From M3007 sp044226205 (GTDB lineage Bacteria > Bacteroidota > Bacteroidia > Chitinophagales > Saprospiraceae): 64,000 nt of DNA. Made by a program: the position numbers and the translations under genes. Below the pieces are notes generated by a model. That model searched no databases. It saw nothing but the letters and a program-made list of their open reading frames with translations, and was not told where the DNA came from. This document shows, piece after piece, positions 1 through 7,518 of this stretch. The stretch spans positions 1-64,000 of the forward strand of contig JBGAHL010000014.1 in NCBI GenBank assembly GCA_044226205.1, in the 5' to 3' direction. How positions within the stretch are numbered: position 1 is the stretch's first letter; each line of letters starts with the position of its first letter.

Positions 1-92
1 GGGGCAGCGCCCCGAAAGATGTTTCGGGGCGCTGCCCCTCCGGGATGGATTTTGATACAAAAAGACTACAAATATCTCGGGGCGCTGCCCCT
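1..92. repeat. G+C-rich palindromic repeat, one full and one partial copy
   Basis: Positions 1-38 form a perfect inverted repeat with 17-bp arms around a GATG loop. One arm (CGGGGCGCTGCCCC) recurs at about 78-91. It lies downstream of the leftward TonB-like gene and could act as a terminator, or be a REP-like element. The window edge prevents seeing whether further copies follow. Confidence 0.6.
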
Positions 93-137
93 GCCTAAGT
101 TTTTACATCAATTTTTATAAAAAAAACCAAAAAGGAC

Positions 138-920
138 TCATTCGAACAGCACGGGAAACAAAATACGGTACCGTTCGGGGACGCCGTTCACTTTTTGAGG
201 CTCCCATTTGCTCATCGTCGACACCGCGCGCAAGGCTTCCTTGTTCAAGACCGGGCTTGGCGTTGGTGTGACGATCTTCACCTCCCTGATACTCCCGTTT
301 TTTTCCACCACGAAGGTCAGAATCGCCAATTCCGGCTGGCCGTCCCGAAGTTCCGCCCTCGGGAAGCGCAAAATTCTGCGCACGTAGGCCTCGGGAACGT
401 TGGGGTCGCCCGTAAAACGCGCCGGCTGGATCAAATCCTTGAGCATCACTTCATCCCAGGTCACTTCGGTTTTTGCAGTGCCGTCGGCGTGGTAATAATT
501 CCCGAATCCCAGGCGCCCGCCCTTTCGGAATGTATTGCTTTTCAATTGGCCATTGAGGTAGTAACTGCGTTCGTCGCCCTCCTGGTTTCCGTTCAGGTAT
601 TGCGATTCAAGACAGGGCTTCCCGTTGGCATAGTAGAAACTGCTCAGTCCGTCGCGAATCGCCTCCTGATAATCGGAATAGCGCACGACAGACAACACGC
701 CCCCCTCGACCAGCGAAGTGGTGACGGTGCAGCGTTTGACATCCGTGCTGTCGAAGACGCGGATTTCACGGTAAACGGCATGGCTTCGGTCAGCAGCAGG
801 ATTGAATTTATTGTCGAAATAAAGGGTGTCCTGCGCTACGGCGACGCCGGCTGAAAACAGGAACAGGCCAAACAAAGCAGGTCGCCAGCGTTTGAAGAAA
901 AAGGCATTTTTAAGCGTCAT
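138..920 (-). CDS. TonB-family C-terminal domain protein with MORN-like repeats
   Basis: The 260-residue protein starts with a basic stretch and a hydrophobic segment ending AVAQ, a cleavable signal peptide (about residues 1-29). Residues about 90-165 hold YwqK/MORN-like repeats (YYANGKPCLESQYLNG, YYLNGQLKSN). The last 90 residues match a TonB C-terminal domain: a proline-containing loop, then ILTFVVEKNGSIREVKIV and a final ALRAVSTMSKWEPQKVNG stretch. TonB domains contact outer-membrane receptors, but Bacteroidota encode many secreted variants whose partner is unknown. A promoter-like TATAGTTG lies just upstream of the start. The family call is firm; the specific role is not known. Confidence 0.8.
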   Translation of the reverse strand: MTLKNAFFFKRWRPALFGLFLFSAGVAVAQDTLYFDNKFNPAADRSHAVYREIRVFDSTDVKRCTVTTSLVEGGVLSVVRYSDYQEAIRDGLSSFYYANGKPCLESQYLNGNQEGDERSYYLNGQLKSNTFRKGGRLGFGNYYHADGTAKTEVTWDEVMLKDLIQPARFTGDPNVPEAYVRRILRFPRAELRDGQPELAILTFVVEKNGSIREVKIVTPTPSPVLNKEALRAVSTMSKWEPQKVNGVPERYRILFPVLFE

Positions 921-931
921 GGCTTTTTTTT

Positions 932-955
932 AGGCAACTATACCCATTTACATCC
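932..955 (-). promoter_or_regulatory. Promoter-like 24-bp motif, copy C
   Basis: On the minus strand this reads GGATGTAAATGGGTATAGTTG and continues, ending 11 bases before the TonB-like ATG. TATAGTTG resembles the Bacteroidota -7 element TAnnTTTG. The same motif recurs inverted at 7422-7445 (22 of 24 identical) and, more diverged, at 6068-6090. The A+T-rich island lies between the copies. Confidence 0.45.
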
Positions 956-1026
956 AAACTTAGAAAAGGGATTACTTACAACTTGGCGGCTGTCAAATTG
1001 TAGTGACATATCTAATCTGTAAGTAG

Positions 1027-1245
1027 TCATTCCACAGGATAGGACTGCGGCGGAATAACTTTCATCTGTTGTTTTACCACTGGTGAAAGTTCAGTAAGTT
1101 GCCCACGTCCATGCTCATAAACCACATAAATTTGAGTTGCTTCCTTGACTGCTGCTTTTGCGGAGTCAAGTGAATCAAATTCATAAATGTAACGATTGCC
1201 CTGAACAACTGCGGCTTTATGTCCAGAGTAGATAAGAGTCCACAT
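1027..1245 (-). CDS. Small hypothetical protein
   Basis: A 72-residue soluble protein beginning MWTLIYSGHKAAVVQG, with no signal peptide or membrane segment. I do not recognise the family. The N-terminal half alternates hydrophobic and charged residues as a small alpha/beta fold would. It is divergent from the 1297 gene across about 50 bases and has the A+T-rich composition of the island, unlike the TonB-like gene beside it. Confidence 0.45.
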   Translation of the reverse strand: MWTLIYSGHKAAVVQGNRYIYEFDSLDSAKAAVKEATQIYVVYEHGRGQLTELSPVVKQQMKVIPPQSYPVE

Positions 1246-1296
1246 AATATTGAAAATTCAAAAGTTAAAGATACTTATGATAAAAGGAGAAGAAAG

Positions 1297-1515
1297 ATGA
1301 ACAGAACAATTCAAGAAGTCACAATGATTTATTTTGAGTTCGCGGATGGCAGCGAAACGTATGCAAAAATGTCAAAAGAGGACAAAGAGTTTTGGGATGA
1401 TTACCTTGTGAACATTAAAATTGTAGAGAATGAATCTGGCAAACATTGGACTGAAATTGATTATCTTCCAACCAATGCTGCATCAAACCTTCTTACAAGT
1501 TCGGCATCAAGTTGA
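1297..1515 (+). CDS. Small hypothetical protein
   Basis: A 72-residue acidic protein (MNRTIQEVTMIYFEFADG...). An in-frame upstream start at 1219 would overlap the divergent 1027-1245 gene. The ATG at 1297 has a clear AAGGAG ribosome-binding site about ten bases upstream and is preferred. No known domain is recognised. The 3' end overlaps the convergent 1461-1721 gene by 55 bases. Confidence 0.45.
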   Translation: MNRTIQEVTMIYFEFADGSETYAKMSKEDKEFWDDYLVNIKIVENESGKHWTEIDYLPTNAASNLLTSSASS

Positions 1516-1721
1516 TACATTAAAAGGTATTTTTGTCCAGAAATCAAACCGTGCTTCTCAACAACGCCTAAAACTTTAACATCATAGTTTTTACCCGTGG
1601 TGTCAACTTTATTCAGTCGTTCTTGAACAATTTGGATGGTTTGTGAAGCCGTTTCATTGTCCTCAATGTTTTCGGGACTTGTTTCTGGCAGGAATTGAAC
1701 TTCAATAAGGTATTTGAACAT
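1461..1721 (-). CDS. Small hypothetical protein
   Basis: An 86-residue soluble protein (MFKYLIEVQFLPETSPENIED...). A longer reading to 1802 would add a hydrophobic N-terminus, but that stretch contains a terminator-like hairpin (1772-1806), so the internal ATG at 1721 is preferred. The alternation of beta strands with a central charged helix is compatible with a small ferredoxin-like fold; no family is recognised. It overlaps the end of the convergent gene at 1297-1515. Confidence 0.45.
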   Translation of the reverse strand: MFKYLIEVQFLPETSPENIEDNETASQTIQIVQERLNKVDTTGKNYDVKVLGVVEKHGLISGQKYLLMYQLDAELVRRFDAALVGR

Positions 1722-1771
1722 GATTTCACATTTTCCCACGAAAATATAGGAAAAATTCGAACCCACCAAAA

Positions 1772-1806
1772 ACAAAAAAGCCGCAATTTTCATGCGGCTC
1801 ATTTTT
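1772..1806. terminator. Hairpin terminator, possibly bidirectional
   Basis: AGCCGC (1779-1784) pairs with GCGGCT (1794-1799) and is flanked by an A run on the left and a T run on the right. Read leftward, it lies at the end of the transposase reading frame and would stop transcripts entering the 1461-1721 gene. Confidence 0.55.
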
Positions 1807-1912
1807 AAGGTTGTGGGCAGGTTGAAGTGAGTTCAATGTATCTAACTCGTCTTTTGTTGCTGCCTTTTACAAGTTCAACAAACTGGATAACGTTGCCTTC
1901 ATTCCGGCCATT

Positions 1913-2794
1913 CTAACGGGTTTCAAATTCAGCACAGTAACGATGTAGGTGTTGGGGTGAAATGTAGTGGTAAATTCCAATCACGCCACGTTTAAGTTGG
2001 CTCCAAAAGCCTTCAATGTTGTTGGTATGGTTGTCGCCTACAGTTTTGTAACAACCTTCGGTGTGCTTGATGGAAATGTGTTTATTGAAGTGTTTTTCAA
2101 GACCTTTGTATGACTGGTAAGCATCTGTGATAACTACGGCTTGGGGAGCAACATTTTTGACCATGAGGTTTTGAAGGGTTGCTGCACTGGTATCAGGAAC
2201 TACGCAAGTTTTGATTTTTCCATTGCGCTGCAACATCCCAACGACTGCCGTTTTGTCAACGTGCGCCCGACCTTGTGAATTGGCTACTTTTTTGGAAGAG
2301 TGACGATTTTTGTTTTTGCCACCTACAAAAGTTTCATCGGCTTCAACCGTTCCTTCCAAAAGTTCGGGAGTGGTTTCGGTGAGCATAGTACGGATGCGGT
2401 GGTTCAAAAACCAAGCAGTTTTTTGAGAGACACCGATACGGGTGGCAAGTTCAACTGAACTGACACCTTTCTTTGAGGTAGAAATTTCGTAGGCAGCCTG
2501 AAACCACTTGCGAAGTTCTACTTTTGAACCTTCAAAGATGCTGCCAGTACGAACGGTGAACGGAAGTTTGCAACCACGCTCACTGCAACGGTAAGAAGGG
2601 ATGTCTTGGAACTTTCCGCGAGCCTTCACGGTGTACGGTGCTTTTGCAGAGGCACAATGCGGGCAAACAGGTATTCCGTTCCAACGCTGATTTTCGAGGA
2701 AACGATAACAAGTTTCTTCGTCTTTGAAGTAGCCGTTAAAGTCGTGAATCGTTTTGAAATTGAAATCCATTGTCTGTGTCGTTTGATGATACAA
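1913..2794 (-). CDS. IS1595-family (ISXO2-like) transposase interrupted by an amber codon
   Basis: The 293 residues hold an N-terminal zinc ribbon (CPHC ... C...C), a helix-turn-helix-like middle (SSVELATRIGVSQKTAWFL), and the ISXO2-like DDE-type core: D in EADETF, D in VVITDAYQSY, then NNIEGFWSQLK. The frame stops after EFETR at TAG (1913-1915), where the family usually has Tyr-Asn. Reading through continues in frame for 35 codons (ending STCPQP) to a TAA at 1805-1807, with a plausible IS1595 C-terminus. So the copy is probably truncated and decaying, unless the stop is suppressed. I could not find terminal inverted repeats. It is divergent from the ABC-3C operon, about 115 bases away. Confidence 0.85.
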   Translation of the reverse strand: MYHQTTQTMDFNFKTIHDFNGYFKDEETCYRFLENQRWNGIPVCPHCASAKAPYTVKARGKFQDIPSYRCSERGCKLPFTVRTGSIFEGSKVELRKWFQAAYEISTSKKGVSSVELATRIGVSQKTAWFLNHRIRTMLTETTPELLEGTVEADETFVGGKNKNRHSSKKVANSQGRAHVDKTAVVGMLQRNGKIKTCVVPDTSAATLQNLMVKNVAPQAVVITDAYQSYKGLEKHFNKHISIKHTEGCYKTVGDNHTNNIEGFWSQLKRGVIGIYHYISPQHLHRYCAEFETR

Positions 2795-2909
2795 ATTTAG
2801 GCGATGTTACACACAAATCCAAATTTTTTAGAGAATATATTTTGAAAAAAACGTTGCACCTTTACACCCTTGTTTGTTTAAAGCAGGACTACTTAAAACA
2901 AGCCTACTT

Positions 2910-3854
2910 ATGAGTCAGTTTCCATACGAAAATTTGAATGACGAGGAGTTTGAAAACCTTGTAATTCGTATTTGTAAAGAAACCTTGGGCATAGGATGTA
3001 AAACCTTCTCAGTTGGTAAAGATGGGGCAAAAGATAGTTGGTTTACTGGCACAGCTCAACATTATCCCTCACAAGCATCACCTTGGTCAGGCACCTTTAA
3101 CATACAAGCAAAACACACCAAAGTTCAAAATGCAAGCTGTTCTGACAATGATTTTTCAGTTAATCAGTCAAGTATTTTGGTAAAGGAAATAGACAGGCTA
3201 AAAGAAATCAAAAAAAATACTCCATTCAATAATTATTTGATTTTTACAAATAGGAAACTTTCTGGCGGAACACATCCAAAAATTGTAAAAATGTTACGAG
3301 GTGGGATTGGAATTGTAAATGCAGAGATAATCGGTCGAGAACAGATTGACACTTATCTTATTGATTATCCACATATTGCTGACCAATTTGGTCTATACAA
3401 ATTTCAAACACCGTTACGTTTTTATGAAAAGGATTTGAGAGATGTGATAATTGTCTTTTCTGAACAAAGGAAATCCGTTTCTTCAGATATTAAAAATTAC
3501 ATAACCTCATTTGCTGTAATTGGCAAAGAAGAAAAAAATAAACTTAATAATTTAAGCAAGGAATATTTCGAGTTTATCAAAAATCATTCCTTGCAATACT
3601 TTGAAGAAATTGATAAATTTCTCCGAAATCCTCAAAATGAATCCTATATGCAGATGTACTCAAATACTGTTAGCGATTTACAAGAGGCAATAACACTCGA
3701 ACGAAGTCGTTTTAATGAGTTTGAGCATGTTTTCAAGCAATTGAATGACTTTATTGTTGGAAATAATGAAGACAAATTGAAGGACTTGAGAAAAGTTGTA
3801 CGGGTTTTTCTTCATTTTATGTACTTTAATTGTGACATTGGGAAAACATCATGA
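2910..3854 (+). CDS. ABC-3C system component: Mrr-like nuclease domain fused to ABC-3C C-terminal domain
   Basis: 314 residues from the ATG at 2910; an upstream in-frame TTG at 2874 is less likely. The N-terminus (FENLVIRICKETLG) resembles Mrr/REase-fold proteins, with GKDGAKD at residues 36-42 and IQAKH at 65-69. These fit the D-x(3)-D ... Q-x-K catalytic signature of the Mrr_cat family. The C-terminal half starts near LRFYEKDLRDVIIVF and is helical, as in the C-terminal domain of ABC-three-component effectors. Its stop overlaps the next start by four bases (ATGA), so the three genes are co-translated. Inferred role: DNA-targeting effector of a conflict system licensed by the ATPase at 4084. 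Confidence 0.75.
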   Translation: MSQFPYENLNDEEFENLVIRICKETLGIGCKTFSVGKDGAKDSWFTGTAQHYPSQASPWSGTFNIQAKHTKVQNASCSDNDFSVNQSSILVKEIDRLKEIKKNTPFNNYLIFTNRKLSGGTHPKIVKMLRGGIGIVNAEIIGREQIDTYLIDYPHIADQFGLYKFQTPLRFYEKDLRDVIIVFSEQRKSVSSDIKNYITSFAVIGKEEKNKLNNLSKEYFEFIKNHSLQYFEEIDKFLRNPQNESYMQMYSNTVSDLQEAITLERSRFNEFEHVFKQLNDFIVGNNEDKLKDLRKVVRVFLHFMYFNCDIGKTS

Positions 3855-4087
3855 TAACACCGCACAAATATCTTGACCTAAACCTTTCAGTTTTAAATCT
3901 GGGAGGATTTGTTCTGACCACTCTTAAATCAGAAGGTGCAATGAAGTACAATGAATTGCTTGAAAAATCCATATTGGTTAGAGGAATAAATGCTAAAGAA
4001 GTATTTATCCCCACACTTAGCTTTCTGTATTTAATGGGAAAAATTGAATACAATAAAGAGATTGACACAATTGAATTTTTAAGATGA
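3851..4087 (+). CDS. ABC-3C middle component
   Basis: A 78-residue protein beginning MITPHKYLDLNLSVLNLGG, with a winged-helix-like pattern (YNELLEKSILVRG ... FIPTLSFLYLMGKIEY). The size, the KY-x-DL-x-LSVLN opening and the position between effector and ATPase fit the ABC-3C middle-component family. It overlaps both neighbours by four bases. In these systems the small middle component is thought to bridge effector and ATPase; that role is inferred from family descriptions, not from this sequence. Confidence 0.75.
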   Translation: MITPHKYLDLNLSVLNLGGFVLTTLKSEGAMKYNELLEKSILVRGINAKEVFIPTLSFLYLMGKIEYNKEIDTIEFLR

Positions 4088-5850
4088 AACTTAGCCAATT
4101 ATATGCGAATAAAAGTTTTAAGACCATTGTTTTCAACAATGGTCTTAATCTTGTATTGGCCAAAGTTACAAAAAAGCTGGATTTGAACAAGGATTCTCAC
4201 AACCTTGGCAAAACAACACTAATTGCGGTGATTGATTTTATGCTTTTGAAAGAGGTTAAAGAAGAACATATTTTCAAATCCTATCAAGATAAATTTTCAG
4301 GATATGTCTTCTATCTTGAAATTTTATTAAATAATGGTGAATACCTAACTATCAAGAGAGGAGTTGATGCGCCGACGAAAGTTTCTTTTAAATTAACAAA
4401 AACTTCTGAGAACCTTCTATATGAAGAAGTCTGGGATAAACAAAATATCAGCTTTGAAAAAGCAGGTGTTGCTCTTAATGAATATCTGGCTTTTGATATT
4501 TTGAAGGCGTGGCCATATAGAAAATCTGTTACATACTTTTTGCGCTCCCAAAAGGACTATAACGATGTGTTCCAGCTATCAAAGTTTTCAAAGGGTAAGG
4601 ACATTGATTGGAAACCCTTCATGTTTGACTTGCTTGGGTTTGACGGGTCTTTACTAATTGAAAAGTATGAAACAGATAATAAAATAACGGAACAAAAGAA
4701 TTTCATCAATAGGATAAAAAATGATTTTGCAGTTGATGCTGGAGAAGTTGATAAAATTAAGGGAGCTATTGACCTAAAAAGTGCAGAAAGGCAAAGTCTA
4801 CAACAGGAGATTGATAATTTTAACTTTTACCAGCAGGAGCGGAATCTTAACAAAGAACTTGTTGAAGAAATTGAAACAAAAATTTCTGAATTAAATTCAG
4901 CAGAGTATAATTTAGAATTTGACTTAGAAAAAACTAAGCAATCATTTTCTCAAAAAATATCATTTGATATTACTCAATTAAAGCGTATTTATGAGGAAGC
5001 AGAAATATTTTTCCCTGATAACCTCGTAAAGGACTATCAAGAACTTGAAGATTTTAATAAACGAATTACAGAGGAGAGGAATAAATACCTTCAAGAAAAG
5101 GTTGCGACATTGACAGAGCAACTCAGAGAAATCAGGAATTCGCTAAAAGCGTTTGATATGAGAAGAACTCAAATTCTTTCTGTATTAAAAGATAAAGATT
5201 CGTTTAGCAAATTTAAATCTTACCAAATTGACCTCACCAAAGTTGAAGGTGAAATTTCCCGTCTTGAAGAAAAGTTAAATAGCATTGATAAAATTTCAAT
5301 TCTTAACGAAACTACAAGCAAATTGACTGAAAATCTCGATGTATTAGTCAGAGAAATAAATACTATAATTTCTACCAATGACAATAAGGTTTATCCTGAA
5401 ATCAGAAGAGTTTTTCACAATGTTTTTAAATACATCTTTAATGTTCCTGCAATAATTTTTATGCGCCAGAATGGGCAAGGAAACATTGAATTTAAAGTAG
5501 AAGTAACTAAAGAAAATGAAATGGATATTACGGCTGAGAGTAAAGGGAACTCTTATCAAAAAATGCTATGTATCTCTTTCGATTTATCTGTTTTAGTTGC
5601 TTATCACAAAAAATCTTTTTATAGATTTGTTTATCATGATGGCGCACTTGAAGGGCTTGATAATAGAAAAAAAACAAATTTTGTCAATTTAGTTAGAGAA
5701 TATTGCATGAAATATGATTTGCAATACATTTTTACTTCAATTGAAGATGATATTCCTGTTGATATAATTAACTCATTTTCCGACCAAGAAATTTGTTTAA
5801 TATTAAATGATTCTGGGGACGAAGGAAAACTATTCGGATTTAGCTTCTAA
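4084..5850 (+). CDS. ABC-3C ATPase (DUF2326-type, SMC/RecN-like)
   Basis: 588 residues. Residues 37-46 carry a variant Walker A (DSHNLGKTTL). A long coiled-coil region spans about residues 195-425. The C-terminal ATPase lobe has a signature-like SKGNSYQKML (486-495), Walker B ending FVYHD (D519) and D-loop GALEGLD. This split head with a coiled-coil insertion is typical of DUF2326/SMC-like ATPases. It is the last gene of the overlapping three-gene operon and is followed by a hairpin terminator. By analogy it would sense invading or damaged DNA and control the Mrr-like component. The family is confident; the defence function is predicted. Confidence 0.8.
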   Translation: MKLSQLYANKSFKTIVFNNGLNLVLAKVTKKLDLNKDSHNLGKTTLIAVIDFMLLKEVKEEHIFKSYQDKFSGYVFYLEILLNNGEYLTIKRGVDAPTKVSFKLTKTSENLLYEEVWDKQNISFEKAGVALNEYLAFDILKAWPYRKSVTYFLRSQKDYNDVFQLSKFSKGKDIDWKPFMFDLLGFDGSLLIEKYETDNKITEQKNFINRIKNDFAVDAGEVDKIKGAIDLKSAERQSLQQEIDNFNFYQQERNLNKELVEEIETKISELNSAEYNLEFDLEKTKQSFSQKISFDITQLKRIYEEAEIFFPDNLVKDYQELEDFNKRITEERNKYLQEKVATLTEQLREIRNSLKAFDMRRTQILSVLKDKDSFSKFKSYQIDLTKVEGEISRLEEKLNSIDKISILNETTSKLTENLDVLVREINTIISTNDNKVYPEIRRVFHNVFKYIFNVPAIIFMRQNGQGNIEFKVEVTKENEMDITAESKGNSYQKMLCISFDLSVLVAYHKKSFYRFVYHDGALEGLDNRKKTNFVNLVREYCMKYDLQYIFTSIEDDIPVDIINSFSDQEICLILNDSGDEGKLFGFSF

Positions 5851-5855
5851 AACTG

Positions 5856-5878
5856 TTACCCTCTTACGTTGAGGGTAA
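5856..5878 (+). terminator. Terminator-like hairpin after the ABC-3C operon
   Basis: TTACCCTC (5856-5863) and GAGGGTAA (5871-5878) form an 8-bp stem with a 7-base loop, starting six bases after the ATPase stop codon. The T run is weak, so termination may be partial and the small gene at 5892 may be reached. Confidence 0.55.
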
Positions 5879-5891
5879 TAATACAAGTAAA

Positions 5892-6056
5892 ATGAAAAAC
5901 AAATCATCCAGTAAAACTCCCAAGCCCGAAAAACAACGAGGCGAATACAATGACAAACTGAAAGTCAAAGGCTCATTTCTTGACATCATCCAAGCGTCCG
6001 TCAAAAACGCGAACGACAAGACAGCCGAGAAAAACAAGAACGAACCTAAGTCCTGA
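5892..6056 (+). CDS. Small conserved-looking hypothetical protein (54 aa)
   Basis: A short, highly charged protein beginning MKNKSSSKTPKPEKQRGEYN, then DKLKVKGSFLDIIQASVKNAND and a lysine-rich tail ending NEPKS. The layout (charged tail, YNDKLKV, hydrophobic helix) resembles small Bacteroidota proteins of unknown function. The last five codons and stop recur at 7369-7386 in a 10-residue remnant (MSNKQNEPKS), suggesting a second, decayed copy. The stop codon sits inside the hairpin at 6045-6070. No function is assigned. Confidence 0.55.
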   Translation: MKNKSSSKTPKPEKQRGEYNDKLKVKGSFLDIIQASVKNANDKTAEKNKNEPKS

Positions 6057-6070
6057 TTACAGGACTTGGG
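6045..6070 (+). terminator. Hairpin over the 54-aa gene stop codon
   Basis: AAGTCCTG and CAGGACTT are perfect complements around ATTA, extended by CC/GG and a G-T pair to an 11-bp stem. It probably terminates the small gene. It lies immediately before promoter-like motif copy A. Confidence 0.5.
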
Positions 6071-6090
6071 TGTGAATGGATATAATTGCT
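6068..6090 (+). promoter_or_regulatory. Promoter-like motif, copy A
   Basis: GGGTGTGAATGGATATAATT plus GCT; TATAATTG (6081-6088) is a good -7 box. The ATG of the 2TM-GAF-like protein lies 19 bases past the box. It differs from copy B (7422) at about 5 of 23 positions. Confidence 0.5.
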
Positions 6091-6107
6091 ATATTAAATT
6101 CATCTTT

Positions 6108-7067
6108 ATGTTTAAAAAAGCCTTAAATGATGCGGTTAAATGGAGTGCCAAATGGTACTTTGGCTCTTTTTCAACTGCTGTTTGTACATTTTTCTTTTTT
6201 GAAAAGTACCTTGAATTTGAGTTTTATCGTTCACTTAGATATGGAGTTGGAGTGGTTATTTTGTCTTTTCTCATCAAATTGATAATTACTTATATTAAAC
6301 TAATTGATGATTTGGAAAAAAAAGTACAAGAAAAAAACAACCAAATTGATGCTCTGAATGAAAAAAACAAAAGGAAGGAACTTATTACTGGATATTTCTA
6401 TTATGGCGAAGTAATCCTCAATTTGAAAGATACATTTAGCGTTTTTCATCAATTGAGGAGCAAAACAGGGCAATTGGAAGATAAAGAAGTGGTACAAGCA
6501 TTAGTTGTTTTGTGCAATAACCTAAAATATGTCTATGAGAAAAGATTTAGTTATAAATATTCAGTTTGTGTAAAATTGTTGGGGCCACAAATTGATTGGG
6601 ATAATATTACACATCATACTCCTGTTAGTACAATATGCAGAGATGAGAATAGTTATAGGAGCAGAAGTCAACCAAATACAGTTATTCATAACATTTTTTC
6701 TAACACCTGTTTTGTGGAAATATTTAACAACATTCATAATCCAGATAAATCATTTTACATAAATAATGATTTGCCCGAAGATAAATATTATAAAAATTCA
6801 AGTTTTAATGTATATGGAGAATTGCCAGAGTCCGCTGATTCAATAGAAGAAAGACGGAAACACTGGACTCTCCCTTATAAAAGTGAGATTGTCGTTCCAA
6901 TTTCCCCTTTAAATTCAACTTTGGATGACCGCTTAAAAGAATTCATGGGTTATCTCTGTGTTGATTGTAATGAAGAAAATGCCTTTCATTCAAAATACGA
7001 CGTTGGCACATTACGTGGAGTCGCTGATGGCGTTTATGATTTAGTAAAAACTGCGTTTAAAAAGTAG
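6108..7067 (+). CDS. 2TM, coiled-coil, GAF-like domain protein
   Basis: 319 residues from the ATG at 6108; a TTG-started reading from 6066 begins inside a hairpin. Two hydrophobic helices (about 18-32 and 45-62) are followed by a short coiled coil (LIDDLEKKVQEKNNQIDALN). The C-terminal 200 residues look like a GAF-type sensor: SVCVKLLGP, WTLPYKSEIVVPISPLN, FMGYLCVDC, GVADGVYDLVKTAF. Membrane-anchored GAF-like proteins of this kind occur beside prokaryotic conflict genes, where they may sense a small molecule. No effector domain is visible. It is followed five bases later by a 78-residue gene, a likely two-gene operon. Confidence 0.55.
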   Translation: MFKKALNDAVKWSAKWYFGSFSTAVCTFFFFEKYLEFEFYRSLRYGVGVVILSFLIKLIITYIKLIDDLEKKVQEKNNQIDALNEKNKRKELITGYFYYGEVILNLKDTFSVFHQLRSKTGQLEDKEVVQALVVLCNNLKYVYEKRFSYKYSVCVKLLGPQIDWDNITHHTPVSTICRDENSYRSRSQPNTVIHNIFSNTCFVEIFNNIHNPDKSFYINNDLPEDKYYKNSSFNVYGELPESADSIEERRKHWTLPYKSEIVVPISPLNSTLDDRLKEFMGYLCVDCNEENAFHSKYDVGTLRGVADGVYDLVKTAFKK

Positions 7068-7072
7068 CGAAA

Positions 7073-7309
7073 ATGAAAAATGAAACTGAACTGAACCTGA
7101 AATTTTCTGTTGAAAAGACGGACGACAACCATCTTTTGGTTAGAAAGACTAATAATAATCAAGAATTTGAGGTCAAATTATATGTATTTACAAGGGAAGA
7201 CATTGAGTCTTACCAAAATTATCAAAAAGAAATATATGATGAATTAAACGCATCAAAGGTTACTTCAAATAAAATATTTGGGTTTTTAGATAATATTTTC
7301 GGGCATTAA
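7073..7309 (+). CDS. Small hypothetical partner of the 2TM-GAF-like protein
   Basis: A 78-residue acidic soluble protein (MKNETELNLKFSVEKTDDNH...) ending in a short hydrophobic segment, FGFLDNIFGH. It starts five bases after the previous stop, so is probably co-transcribed and possibly translationally coupled. No domain is recognised. The same A+T-rich composition suggests it arrived with its neighbour. Confidence 0.5.
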   Translation: MKNETELNLKFSVEKTDDNHLLVRKTNNNQEFEVKLYVFTREDIESYQNYQKEIYDELNASKVTSNKIFGFLDNIFGH

Positions 7310-7353
7310 AAAAGGACATTCTGTCAAATGTAAGATTGACTTTCTGGGTTAAA

Positions 7354-7386
7354 ATGTCAAATAAACAAAACGAACCTAAGTCTTGA
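7354..7386 (+). pseudogene. Remnant of a 54-aa-gene-like tail
   Basis: A ten-codon frame encodes MSNKQNEPKS, whose end matches the C-terminus of the 5892-6056 product (NKNEPKS). The following 60 bases diverge and then rejoin the copy A motif as copy B. It probably marks an old duplication or insertion boundary. Confidence 0.35.
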
Positions 7387-7421
7387 TTGCAAAGAATTGG
7401 TTATCAGTTGTTTGTGAATTT

Positions 7422-7445
7422 GGGTGTAAATAGGTATAGTTGCCT
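7422..7445 (+). repeat. Motif copy B, inverted partner of 932-955
   Basis: It matches copy C (932-955, opposite strand) at 22 of 24 positions. Unlike copies A and C it has no gene starting after it; the next gene (7519-8514) runs toward it. This makes it a candidate boundary repeat of the island or a stranded promoter. Confidence 0.45.
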
Positions 7446-7518
7446 TTTTTTAAGCGAAAATAACGAACAAGCGCTTGTATCGGTATTGCCCGAATTTTTT
7501 TAAAAACCGTACGTCTGT

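Noticed and set aside
1..38. tRNA or riboswitch at the left edge
   Set aside because: It is a simple perfect palindrome without cloverleaf or known aptamer features.
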